A stretch of DNA of 40,298 bases from an uncultured Verrucomicrobiota bacterium. Its GTDB lineage: Bacteria > Verrucomicrobiota > Verrucomicrobiia > Opitutales > Opitutaceae. The DNA is taken from the NCBI GenBank assembly GCA_903898675.1, contig CAIUGM010000019.1, positions 1 through 40,298 of the forward strand. The letters run 5' to 3'. Positions 16,150 to 24,052 of this stretch are shown one piece after another (position 1 is the stretch's first letter; every line of letters starts with the position of its first letter). Below the pieces are notes generated by a model. That model did not search any database. It had not been told where the DNA came from and saw only the letters and a list, made by a program, of their open reading frames with translations. The translations under genes were made by a program, and so were the position numbers.

Positions 16150-16557
16150 TCACTGCCGCGGCGGCACGTACGCGATGCACTCGAGTTCGACCCGCGCCCC
16201 GAGCGCGAGTCCGCTCGCAGCCAGCGCGCTGCGCGCCGGCAGATTGCCTTGGAAGAATTCGCGGTAGATCTCGTTGAAGGCCGGCCAGTCCTTGATGTCC
16301 GCGAGGAAGATCGTGCACTTGACGACGTGGCGGAGGGAGCTGCCGTGACGCTCCACGACCGCCTGCAGGTTCGCGATGGCCTGCCGCGATTCGGGGATGA
16401 TGCCGCCCGGCGGCAGCGTCAGGGTGCCGGGGAGATTCCCGATCTGCCCGGAAACATAGAGGGTCCCGCCGACCTGCACCGCCTCGGAGAACGGCAGCGG
16501 CGCGCCGCCGGTCGACGGCATGGGAAAGAAAACCGGCCCGGTCGATTCAGTCGTCAT
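16150..16557 (-). CDS. ridA: RidA family reactive enamine/imine deaminase
   Basis: RidA hydrolyses reactive enamine and imine intermediates released by PLP enzymes. From the ATG at 16557 the protein has 135 residues, the usual family length. Signatures are SEAVQVGGTLYVSGQIG, the segment VVKCTIFLADIKDWPAFNEI, and RSALAASGLALGARVELECI, where the catalytic Arg and Glu of the family lie. A longer reading to 16641 runs into repeat sequence and is rejected. The cupin gene follows after 22 bp. Confidence 0.93.
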   Translation of the reverse strand: MTTESTGPVFFPMPSTGGAPLPFSEAVQVGGTLYVSGQIGNLPGTLTLPPGGIIPESRQAIANLQAVVERHGSSLRHVVKCTIFLADIKDWPAFNEIYREFFQGNLPARSALAASGLALGARVELECIAYVPPRQ

Positions 16558-16617
16558 GCCCCGAGCAATGCGAGACCGGGCAGGTGCGGCAAGGCAAAGA
16601 TGAGAGCGGACTGTTTG

Positions 16618-16749
16618 ACCACGGATCACACGGATGAACACGGATTGATTCTACTTCCTAACCGACCAGACTCGGATGCTTAACCACTAATTTTCACTAA
16701 GGGGTCACTAACTCTGATCTTAGTGAGCCGTTAGGGTGGATTAGTGGTT
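16618..16749. repeat. Repeat block and long imperfect hairpin reaching into the DUF2007 gene
   Basis: An ACCACGGATCACACGGAT block (16618-16647) is followed by a 30-bp imperfect inverted repeat: arm 16682-16711 (AACCACTAATTTTCACTAAG...) and arm 16720-16749 with an 8-bp spacer. The right arm contains the stop codon (16731-16733) and last five codons of the DUF2007 gene, so this repeat is partly coding. Confidence 0.75.
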
Positions 16750-16979
16750 TCATCTTCCGACTTCGTGTTGTCGTCTGTACCGCCGGTAACACCCGCATAT
16801 AACGCCGAGGCCCGGTCGAAATCCTCATCCTCGACGTCCACCTTAACGCCGCCGATCGCCATCGAGTAGGAGGCGGCCATGTTCTCGTCGCGCACGTAGG
16901 CCGTGACTTCGTTGTTTTCCAGAAACGCGCGGAGATTGTAGGCCTCTTCGACCGTGGAGAAAGTGACGATGGTTTTCAT
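16731..16979 (-). CDS. DUF2007-type small protein (putative signal-transducing protein)
   Basis: The 82-residue protein opens MKTIVTFSTVEEAYNLRAFL and continues ENNEVTAYVRDE, the pattern of DUF2007 domains. These take part in unknown signalling or are fused to other domains; their ligand is not known. The domain ends near residue 62. The tail (DDNTKSEDETTNPP) is low-complexity, and its last residues and stop come from an intergenic repeat arm. No signal peptide and no Shine-Dalgarno. Confidence 0.8.
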   Translation of the reverse strand: MKTIVTFSTVEEAYNLRAFLENNEVTAYVRDENMAASYSMAIGGVKVDVEDEDFDRASALYAGVTGGTDDNTKSEDETTNPP

Positions 16980-17014
16980 AAGATAAATAGGCGAGACCAG
17001 ACCCCGGAGGTTTG

Positions 17015-17154
17015 ACCACGGATTGCACGGATGATTACCGATATTTCAGAGGCACCAGCCAGGCATTTGCTGCCGCGAAATTATTCTAACACCGTATCCG
17101 GCACGAGGTTTTCCAGTCTCCGTTCTGGCGTCAGTATCCGTGTTCATCCGTGGT
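17015..17154. repeat. Inverted 'ACCACGGAT' repeat pair flanking unique sequence
   Basis: The arm ACCACGGATTGCACGGATG (17015 onward to 17042) has an inverted partner at 17134-17154 (TATCCGTGTTCATCCGTGGT), enclosing about 90 bp of unique sequence. It fills most of the 278-bp gap between the DUF2007 gene and the end of ccsBA. Confidence 0.7.
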
Positions 17155-17257
17155 AAAATCAGAACGTTTGGGAGCTGCGTGCGATTCTTGCACCACCTTC
17201 TCCCTGCTTGCCCCTTTTAGCAACACCCTGATCGGCGCGACCCCGGCCCCGGCCGGA

Positions 17258-20200
17258 TCAGGCGGCGGGCTTGAAGCTGCGCCACTGGGCCAGCGGGAGG
17301 CTCGTGACGACGATGAAGGCGAGCTGGCTGGCGACGAAGATCAGGAGCCACCAGAAGGCGGCGTCAATGAAACCGTAGCTGTGCAGGCCGACGCCAAGCA
17401 TGTTGACGCCAAACCAGCTCCACGCCGTGACGATGTTGCCGAAGATCGCCAGGGCCATCAGACCCCGGGCCTTCACCATGCCACCCCAGCGCGCGTGCAA
17501 AATGAGGGCGTTCCACAAAACGATGATCAGCGCACCGTTCTCCTTCGGGTCCCAGCCCCAGAAGCGGCCCCAGGACTGGTCGGCCCAGATGCCGCCGAGC
17601 ACGGTCCCGACAAAGCTGAGGACCGTCGCGAAGCAGACCACCCCGTACACCATCCGGTTGAGCGAGTCGGCGGTCGCGGCATCCAACGATTTCGTGAACA
17701 CGCCCCGCACCACGTAGATCAGCGCGAGAAAGCCCGCGAGGAACGTGGCCGAGTAGCCGAGTGTCACGGTGACGACGTGGGTCGCCAGCCAGAAGTTTGA
17801 GTCGAGCACGGCCCGCATCATCTCGAGCGTGTCGCCGCCGAGCGCCAGGTGGTGCGCAATGAGCAGCGTGGCGAAACCGATCAGGCCCGCCGCCACGCTC
17901 CCGATGGCATTCTTGTACGTCACCTCCAGCACGAGGCAGAGCGCCACCGCGGCCCAGCCGATGAAGAGCGCGGAGGAGTAGAGGTTCGTGACCGGCGGCC
18001 GGCCTTCGAGCCACATGCGCGTCGCGATGCCGGCTGTCGCCAACACCCACGCGAGGGCGATGAGCCAGAGCGCGGAGCGCCCGAGTACCTCGGGCCACTT
18101 GAGCCAGGAAAAGACCGCGAGCAGGAACGCCACCACGTAGATCATCATGCTCGTGTAGAACGGCTGCGCGGCATTGAAGCGCGCCTCAAGGTCGACTTTC
18201 GACAGGAAGGCGGGGATCTCGCGCTCGAGCCCGGCGCGGTAGTCATGGATGAGCGCATTGAAGGCCGCCGGCTGGTTGTCCCGCCACGCGAGGCCGAGGC
18301 CGACGAAAGTTGCCGTACCCGCATCGAGACGTCCGCGATCCATGCTGGCCCGCAAGGCGGCTCCGGCATTCATCCAGCCTCTGGCGTCCGTCTTGCCCGT
18401 CTCCGGGGGGATCGGCCGGAGATAACCCAAGGTCTCGAGGCTGGAAAAAGTGTTGCTCAAATCGAGCAGGGCCTTGGCGGCGACCGCGTCGAATGGCTGG
18501 CCGGCCTGCCGGGCCTTCACAGCCGCCAGTCCGGCCGGCACCGTCTCGTTGAAGTGGGACAGCAGGCCCAGATAATCGTCCACGCCGGGGGCGATGAGGC
18601 TGTCCCCCAAGCTCTCGTAGAGCACGACATTGTCGCGCAACTGGATCACGGCCCGCTGAAAGGAATTGCGCAGCGCCGATTCAACCTCGTCGGCGAGCTT
18701 GGACTGCCGGTCCAGTTCGGGGATGCCCTTGACGAGCTGGGCAAAGCTGAACCGCTTCTTCCCCGCCCCGTCCTCCGGCGTGAGGTTGAAGAGCGTCAGC
18801 ACATCCGGGTGCACAATCTCGAACACCTGGTAGGAATTCGCGAGCTCGGGATGATAGAGTACGTCCAGCAGCCACTCGGCCGGGCTGATCGTTCGCCCGT
18901 CGGGCGCAGTGATGCGCTGGCGGCCCTGCAGCACCAGCAGCGTGGTGCGGGCGACTGTGTCGAGCGGCTTGATCCGGCCGTTGACGAGCGTCGGCAACCG
19001 GCCGAATCCGGCCAGGTCGAAATCACTCTTGGGCTGAGGGGGAAACAAGGAGACGGCCACGGCCACGGCCGTGCAGACAAAAATCGCCCAAGGCACTATT
19101 CCCGCGGCCGTCCAGCGGGCGCCCGCCGCCGACTTTGTTGGCGTACTCCCTGACGGCCCCTGTCGTTGGGTAGACTGCGGGCTGGGAGCCGCAAGATGAC
19201 GGCGTTTGCCGATGAAGCCGACCAGATGCATCCCGAATTGCAGGACCAGGCCGAGGGTCATCACGCCGCAGGCGATGTACGGGATGAGCCAGCTCGGGTT
19301 GCGGACGACCTGCAGCACCGTGGTCATGTCGTTGTTCTGAAAGCCCGCCTGGTAGAACGTGAGCCCGGCATAGCGCAGCGGGTTGTTCATGTAGATCAGC
19401 ACGTCGCGGTCGTCCTTGCCATCGGGGGTCGTCAGGCGGAGGCGGCTGGAAAAATTCTTCGGAATGTCGGTGCCGGCGTAGCGGTCGTGGCTGAATTTGA
19501 GCAGCGTAAGCGAGTACGGCTGGTAGTGGCGCGCGAAGCGCAGGGCAATTTTCCAGGTGTGGCCGCCGAAGGTGAAGCGCTGCGGGTCGTCGAGGAAGGG
19601 CGACACGAGCCACGTGCCGATCACGCCGTCCGGGCCGGTCAGCTCGACGTAGGCGGCGGGAATATTGCGCTCATCCTGCTTGTAGGTGAGCGGCTGGGCC
19701 GTGGCCAGGATCTGCGGGCCGACGCCCTGGGTGGCGGCGGTCGGCACCGCGGCGGCCGCGGCCGGCGCCATCTGCAGGGAGGCGTTGGGCAGGTAATTTT
19801 TCACCGCGACCCGGAACGGCAGCTTGGGGTGCTGGACCGTCTCCTTCCGCACGAGCGAACCCTCGGGAATGGCGACGACGTCGTCGAACTGCGGGTCGGT
19901 CGTGTCGGTGATCGCCAGCTCCACGTTGCGGTAGCTCTCGGAGAAATTCTTCGTCTGCCCCTGGTCGAGGCGCAGCTGGTACTCGTCCTGCATGAGGCCG
20001 GTCATGAGCTGGCCGACCAGCAGGAGGATGAGGCCGGCGTGAACGAACCAGATGCCGAGCTTCCGCCAGGTGAGCTTGAAGCGGTAGAAATGCGCCGCGA
20101 GGAGGTTGACCAGGAGGAGCCCGCCGATCGTGTAGCCGCCCGGGAAGATCGCGAGGGACATGTTGCCCGTCTTCCAGTACACCACGAAGGTGTTGAAGTA

Positions 20201-20341
20201 CTTTTGCTGCACCACCCAGATGCCGAGGTTCACCTGGTCGAGCGTCGCGACCAGAATCAGGATGATGGAAAACAGGATCAGTGCGACCGTCAGCTTGAGC
20301 GAGACGATCAGGTCGCGGGCGTCGCGGAGTAAGTTGGCCAT
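17258..20341 (-). CDS. ccsBA: CcsB-CcsA (ResB-ResC) fused cytochrome c synthase
   Basis: This is the system II cytochrome c maturation machine: it moves heme across the inner membrane and attaches it to CxxCH motifs. From the ATG at 20341 it has 1027 residues. The N-terminal ResB half (about 1-410) has four hydrophobic spans (near 12-34, 55-75, 80-100 and 385-405) with a periplasmic domain. The C-terminal CcsA half has the tryptophan-rich WWD motif, seen as WADQSWGRFWGWDPKENGA (WGWD at about 928). Candidate heme-ligand His are in AHHLALGG, THVVTVTLG and LHSYGF. Between the halves lies an unusually long soluble insert (about 470-720). It follows a lipoprotein gene by 5 bp. Confidence 0.93.
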   Translation of the reverse strand: MANLLRDARDLIVSLKLTVALILFSIILILVATLDQVNLGIWVVQQKYFNTFVVYWKTGNMSLAIFPGGYTIGGLLLVNLLAAHFYRFKLTWRKLGIWFVHAGLILLLVGQLMTGLMQDEYQLRLDQGQTKNFSESYRNVELAITDTTDPQFDDVVAIPEGSLVRKETVQHPKLPFRVAVKNYLPNASLQMAPAAAAAVPTAATQGVGPQILATAQPLTYKQDERNIPAAYVELTGPDGVIGTWLVSPFLDDPQRFTFGGHTWKIALRFARHYQPYSLTLLKFSHDRYAGTDIPKNFSSRLRLTTPDGKDDRDVLIYMNNPLRYAGLTFYQAGFQNNDMTTVLQVVRNPSWLIPYIACGVMTLGLVLQFGMHLVGFIGKRRHLAAPSPQSTQRQGPSGSTPTKSAAGARWTAAGIVPWAIFVCTAVAVAVSLFPPQPKSDFDLAGFGRLPTLVNGRIKPLDTVARTTLLVLQGRQRITAPDGRTISPAEWLLDVLYHPELANSYQVFEIVHPDVLTLFNLTPEDGAGKKRFSFAQLVKGIPELDRQSKLADEVESALRNSFQRAVIQLRDNVVLYESLGDSLIAPGVDDYLGLLSHFNETVPAGLAAVKARQAGQPFDAVAAKALLDLSNTFSSLETLGYLRPIPPETGKTDARGWMNAGAALRASMDRGRLDAGTATFVGLGLAWRDNQPAAFNALIHDYRAGLEREIPAFLSKVDLEARFNAAQPFYTSMMIYVVAFLLAVFSWLKWPEVLGRSALWLIALAWVLATAGIATRMWLEGRPPVTNLYSSALFIGWAAVALCLVLEVTYKNAIGSVAAGLIGFATLLIAHHLALGGDTLEMMRAVLDSNFWLATHVVTVTLGYSATFLAGFLALIYVVRGVFTKSLDAATADSLNRMVYGVVCFATVLSFVGTVLGGIWADQSWGRFWGWDPKENGALIIVLWNALILHARWGGMVKARGLMALAIFGNIVTAWSWFGVNMLGVGLHSYGFIDAAFWWLLIFVASQLAFIVVTSLPLAQWRSFKPAA

Positions 20342-20346
20342 GGTGA

Positions 20347-21450
20347 TCAGGGCGCTTGGAGGGTTTGCACGAGGGCGAGGAAGGAAGCCTGTTCCTTCGC
20401 CACCAGGGCCGCCGGGCCGGTGAACTTGAAAAACCAATTGGCGCCGTTGCTCGGCACGATGGCCCCGAGCAGCCGCACGGGCTGGCCGGCGGGGCCGCCG
20501 GTGATGTCCACCAGCGTGACCGCCAGGCCGTTGACCGTCTGGCGCGTGATCGCGCCGGCGAGCTCCGCCTCGGCAATCGGCGGCAGTTGCAGCTGGCCGC
20601 GCCAGCGGTTGACGTTGGCGAGTTCGCCCCCGACCGAACCAGGGAACGCGGTCACGGCGAGCTCGGCGGACGTGCCGTCGTCGCCGGTGACGGCATAGGT
20701 CGCCTTGCGCATGCCGGAGGCGGGCTTGCTCTGCCATTGCGGCGGCGCCACCCACTTGAGCTCGGGGCCGTCGGCCTTGGTCACGGGAATGTCACTCATG
20801 GCGGGAACCGGCGGGGTGAACGTCACCGGAGCCGCGGGCCCGGCGGACGCGCCGGCGGACGGCTTCACCGTCTGCAGGAACTCGAGGTAGGAGGACTTTC
20901 CCTTCGCCACGAGGGCGTCCGGGCCGGTGAGCTTGAAGAACCAGGTGGCGCCATCAAACGGGACGATGGCACCGAGCATGCGCTGCGGTTTCTGCGGCGT
21001 GCCGCCGGCGAGGTCGACGACCTGCATTTTCAGTCCGTTGGCTTCCAAGGGAGTCAAGGCCGCCGCGAGTTCGCTCTCGGCGATGGGCGGGAGGTCCAGC
21101 TGGCTGCGCCAGCGGTTGACGTTGGCCAGGTCGCCGCCGACGTTGCCCGGGAAGGCGGTGATCGCCATGTCGGCGCCCTTCTCGTCTTCGCCGATGGTGT
21201 AGCTGCCCTTGCGCATCGAGGACTTGGCCTTGGGTTTCCATTCGGCGGGCGCGGTCCATTCAAGCGCGGCCCCGGCCTTGGCAAAGACCATGGCCGGCTT
21301 GGCGGCATCAGCGCCGGCGGGGGGCGTCGCGGCGGTCGTGGGCGCTTCGGTTTCCTTGGGGATCCGGTAGGTCGCGACCTTGGCGTCACGGCAGGCCGCG
21401 AGCAGCAGAGGGAGCGAGAGCAGCAGCGCGCGGAGCAGGCGGGGCGTCAT
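20347..21450 (-). CDS. Lipoprotein with two tandem copies of one domain, upstream of ccsBA
   Basis: The 367-residue protein has a lipoprotein signal with Cys20 (LLLAAC). It has two homologous modules of about 140 residues (roughly 60-200 and 228-367). Shared landmarks are MRK-x-Y, AVTAFPG/AITAFPG with VGG-x-LANVNRWR, QLxLPPIAExELA, LLGAIVP/MLGAIVP and WFFKxTGP. Their order is the same in both copies, so an internal duplication is clear. I do not recognise the family. Its stop is 5 bp before the ccsBA start, so the two are co-transcribed and it may help cytochrome c assembly in the periplasm. No Cys other than the lipobox is present, which argues against a thiol-redox role. Confidence 0.8.
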   Translation of the reverse strand: MTPRLLRALLLSLPLLLAACRDAKVATYRIPKETEAPTTAATPPAGADAAKPAMVFAKAGAALEWTAPAEWKPKAKSSMRKGSYTIGEDEKGADMAITAFPGNVGGDLANVNRWRSQLDLPPIAESELAAALTPLEANGLKMQVVDLAGGTPQKPQRMLGAIVPFDGATWFFKLTGPDALVAKGKSSYLEFLQTVKPSAGASAGPAAPVTFTPPVPAMSDIPVTKADGPELKWVAPPQWQSKPASGMRKATYAVTGDDGTSAELAVTAFPGSVGGELANVNRWRGQLQLPPIAEAELAGAITRQTVNGLAVTLVDITGGPAGQPVRLLGAIVPSNGANWFFKFTGPAALVAKEQASFLALVQTLQAP

Positions 21451-21563
21451 AAGGGGGAAGGTGATGGGAAAAGTCGGGTCGTGGCAACCCAGTGAGCGTC
21501 GGAGGAGCGAATAAGGTCTTGCAGTGGAACAGTGCCATCATGGCTGAAGCCGGCGAAAGCTGC

Positions 21564-21580
21564 TGCGCATATCTTGCGCA
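21564..21580. promoter_or_regulatory. TGCGCA-N5-TGCGCA site before the lipoprotein-ccsBA operon
   Basis: Two perfect TGCGCA hexamers (21564-21569 and 21575-21580) are exactly 11 bp apart, 114 bp before the ATG at 21450. TTGCGG follows at 21595-21600, about two turns away. It sits in the 464-bp gap (21451-21914) shared with the divergent cytochrome gene; the gap otherwise holds a second TGCGCA site and a palindromic repeat, and no gene. Confidence 0.55.
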
Positions 21581-21630
21581 GGATTACCCAAACCTTGCGG
21601 GAACGGCAATAAATGCGCGTCTCGCTGGTG

Positions 21631-21697
21631 GGGGCGCAGACTTGCTGCGCCCTTGATCGTGTTGCCGCGCGCGAAGGGCGCAGCAAGTCTGCGCCCC
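21631..21697. repeat. Palindromic intergenic repeat, family 1 copy B
   Basis: The 22-bp arm at 21631-21652 (GGGGCGCAGACTTGCTGCG...) is perfectly inverted at 21676-21697, with a 23-bp spacer. Copy A is at 11591-11659. In this copy the stem is perfect. It lies between the two divergent TGCGCA sites and might separate the two promoters. Confidence 0.85.
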
Positions 21698-21794
21698 TAC
21701 CAATCATGAAAACAGCCAAGCACCGTGCCGCCGGTCTAGATAGCAAAAGACCGTCTCCCGTTGTCCCGGTGCGTTCCCCACCTACCGCAAGGGT

Positions 21795-21844
21795 TGCGCG
21801 AACCTGCGCAAGCAATGCGCAGCCTGCCCGGCTGATGTTATGGT
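21795..21844 (+). promoter_or_regulatory. TGCGCA repeat site and candidate promoter of the monoheme cytochrome gene
   Basis: TGCGCG (21795-21800), TGCGCA (21805-21810) and TGCGCA (21816-21821) are spaced 10 and 11 bp. A possible -10, TATGGT (21839-21844), follows the last hexamer by 17 bp, placing that hexamer where a -35 would be. The start codon is 94 bp beyond the last hexamer. Confidence 0.55.
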
Positions 21845-21914
21845 AGACTGCGCGTGACTTAAAAGCATGCGGCGGTTACGCTACCGCTGCCCTCCCCCCT
21901 CAATCCACTCCACC

Positions 21915-22253
21915 ATGAAACTCAGCACTAAAATCACCACAGCCAGTCTCGTTCTGTTTTTTGGCGCCGCCCTCGGTTTCGCGGCTCCCGTCTCGGAAAA
22001 TTGGGAAAACCTCTGCACCAAGTGCCACGGCGCCGACGGCAAGGGCCTGACCAAGGTCGGCAAGAAACTTCAGCTCAAGGACTACACCGACGCCAAGGTG
22101 CAGGCCGAGATGAAGGACGAAGACATTTTCAAAACCATCAGCGACGGTGTCACCGACAAGGCCGGCAAAGAGAAGATGAAGGCCTACAAGGCCGAACTAT
22201 CCGCGGACGAGATCAAGGATCTGGCCGCCTACGTCCGTAAGTTCAAAGCCTGA
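21915..22253 (+). CDS. Small periplasmic monoheme cytochrome c
   Basis: The 112-residue product has a signal peptide (about 1-23, ending GAALGFAA) and a class I cytochrome c domain with the heme site CTKCH and a C-terminal helix (AAYVRKFK). The distal Met ligand is probably in EKMKAYK. It would carry single electrons in the periplasm. It is clearly paralogous to the cytochrome at 35486-35815, sharing CHG-x-DGKG, the TDAK-x-QA stretch and AYVR. It precedes the seven-heme membrane cytochrome by 98 bp. A start at 21867 is possible but lacks a signal peptide. Confidence 0.92.
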   Translation: MKLSTKITTASLVLFFGAALGFAAPVSENWENLCTKCHGADGKGLTKVGKKLQLKDYTDAKVQAEMKDEDIFKTISDGVTDKAGKEKMKAYKAELSADEIKDLAAYVRKFKA

Positions 22254-22351
22254 CGCCCGCCTCCGCCCAACCCACGCCAACCGGCACGACCCGCAGGGGC
22301 GTGGGCCGTTGACGTGCCGGGGCCTTCCTCCTCCCGCCCACCCGCTCGAAC

Positions 22352-23848
22352 ATGCCTGAGAACACCCCGGTCCCTCCCGCGACGGCGGCCACGCCGAAGT
22401 CGCATTTCAACAATTGGATCAGCGCCATCGGCGGCGTGGTTGCGATGGGGGCGCTGTTCTCGTTCGCCCTGCTGGTCTGGATGGATTTCACGCAGGGGGA
22501 CAAGAATCCCTACCTCGGCATCTTCACCTATATCGTCGCCCCGGGCTTCCTGATCGTGGGCCTGGTGATGGTGTTTTTCGGCGCCTGGGCCCAGCGCCGC
22601 TGGGCGATCAAGCATGCCACGACCGCCCCCGACAAATGGCGGCTGGATTTTTCCAATGCCACGCAGCGCCGCTACCTGGTGTTGTTTGGTCTCGGCGCCC
22701 TCGGCTTCATCATGCTCAGCGCCTTCGGCAGCTATGAGACCTACCACTACTCGGAATCGGTGCAGTTCTGCGGCGAGGTCTGCCACCGGGCGATGAATCC
22801 CGAGTTTGTCGCCTACCAGCGCGGCGCGCACGCGCGCGTCGACTGCGTAGAGTGCCACATCGGCTCCGGCGCGGAGTGGTTCATCAAGGCCAAGATCAAC
22901 GGCACCCACCAGCTGATCGCCTACACCCTCGACAACTACAGCCGGCCCATCGGCACGCCGCTCAAGCAGCTGCGCCCGGCCCAGGACATCTGCGAGAAGT
23001 GCCACTGGCCCGAGAAATTCCACGGCAACATCGACATCAGCTACGACCACACCCTGACCGACAAGGCCAACACCCCGTTCAGCGTGCGCCTGCTCATGCA
23101 CGTGAACACCGCGGGCCCCGGCGGCCAGACCGGCGGCATCCACTGGCACGTCAACCGCAACGAGAAGGTCGAGTACTACGCCACCGATGAGAAGCGCCAG
23201 GACATCCCCTGGATGCGCGTCACCAGCCTGCCGGCCGGCACCTCCCGCGTCTACCGCACGGAAAAATTCATTGGCGAGCCGCCGGCGGACAAGATCCGCA
23301 CGATGGACTGCATGGACTGCCACAACCGCCCGGCCCACGTCTTCCCGACCGCCAACGATGCCGTCGAGAAATCCCTCAACTCCGGCGCCCTGAGCCGCAA
23401 CCTGCCGAACCTCAAGCGCGAGGCCGTCAAGGCCCTGCTGCAGCCAGGGATTGAGACAGCAGAAGCCGCCCCCGCCAAGATCGCGGAGTACCTCAGCGCC
23501 AAGTACGCCGGCGCCCCTGAACTTTCGTCCGCGATCACCGAGGTCCAGCACATCTTCGCCACCACCATCTTCCCCGAGCGCAAGGCCGACTGGCGCGTCT
23601 ACCCGAGCAATATCGGCCACAAGGACTGGCCCGGCTGCTTCCGCTGCCACGACGACAAGCACAAGACGGACAAGGGCCAGGCCGTGAGCGCGAGCGATTG
23701 CAACTCGTGCCATACCATTCTCGCCCAGGGCAAGGGCGCCGAGTTCGAGCTCCTCAACGCGAAGGGCATGGAATTCAAGCACCCCGGCGGCGACCTCGAC
23801 CCCGACCTGACCTGCTCGGATTGCCACAACGGCGGGATCCAGAAGTAA
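22352..23848 (+). CDS. Seven-heme NapC/NirT-family membrane cytochrome, ImcH-like
   Basis: NapC/NirT cytochromes oxidise menaquinol at the inner membrane and pass electrons to periplasmic carriers. The 498-residue protein has three hydrophobic spans (about 23-45, 55-79, 107-125) and then a periplasmic domain. Six CxxCH sites have first Cys at about 165, 214, 320, 429, 450 and 488. One CX3CH site, CGEVCH at 140-145, gives seven hemes in total. This length, heme count and three-helix anchor match Geobacter ImcH, the quinol oxidase used for high-potential acceptors, better than the tetraheme NapC or NrfH. Homology to ImcH itself is inferred from layout, not from an alignment. It follows a monoheme cytochrome by 98 bp. 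Confidence 0.85.
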   Translation: MPENTPVPPATAATPKSHFNNWISAIGGVVAMGALFSFALLVWMDFTQGDKNPYLGIFTYIVAPGFLIVGLVMVFFGAWAQRRWAIKHATTAPDKWRLDFSNATQRRYLVLFGLGALGFIMLSAFGSYETYHYSESVQFCGEVCHRAMNPEFVAYQRGAHARVDCVECHIGSGAEWFIKAKINGTHQLIAYTLDNYSRPIGTPLKQLRPAQDICEKCHWPEKFHGNIDISYDHTLTDKANTPFSVRLLMHVNTAGPGGQTGGIHWHVNRNEKVEYYATDEKRQDIPWMRVTSLPAGTSRVYRTEKFIGEPPADKIRTMDCMDCHNRPAHVFPTANDAVEKSLNSGALSRNLPNLKREAVKALLQPGIETAEAAPAKIAEYLSAKYAGAPELSSAITEVQHIFATTIFPERKADWRVYPSNIGHKDWPGCFRCHDDKHKTDKGQAVSASDCNSCHTILAQGKGAEFELLNAKGMEFKHPGGDLDPDLTCSDCHNGGIQK

Positions 23849-23867
23849 GCGGAGCCGGAGCCGGACT

Positions 23868-24045
23868 TTTAACCACGAAGGGCGCGAAGGTTCACGAAGC
23901 CGGAGAGGTCGGCTACCGGAATCGTCCACCGGTCAGCGTGCATTGGTTCGAACAATGAACGCTGATCATTGAACGATGAGAATTGAACAATCTCCGCCCA
24001 AGGACGGCCTGCTCTCCGTGCCTCTGTGTCTCTGTGGTGAAACAG
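23868..24045 (-). repeat. Repeat block including composite repeat copy 3 (reverse orientation)
   Basis: TTTTAACCACGAAGGGCG starts a short 'ACCACGAAG' block at 23868. From 23932 to 24045 the sequence is the reverse complement of the composite repeat seen at 11675 and 37915. Read on the minus strand it runs from a CCACAGAGACACAGAGGCAC block to a GTTCAATTCTCATCGTTC-type block. It fills the gap between the ImcH-like gene and the convergent small Cys protein gene. Confidence 0.7.
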
Positions 24046-24052
24046 AATTTAT

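Noticed and set aside
15483-17154. CRISPR array
   Set aside because: Repeats differ in sequence, spacing and orientation, with inverted pairs; no regular repeat-spacer pattern and no cas gene.
20342-20755. Possible N-terminal extension of CcsBA to about 1165 residues
   Set aside because: The extension lies inside the lipoprotein gene in another frame and lacks a domain; ATG at 20341 gives the known ResB start.
22229-23929. Long minus-strand frame opposite the ImcH-like gene
   Set aside because: The plus strand has seven heme motifs; the reverse frame has no domain.
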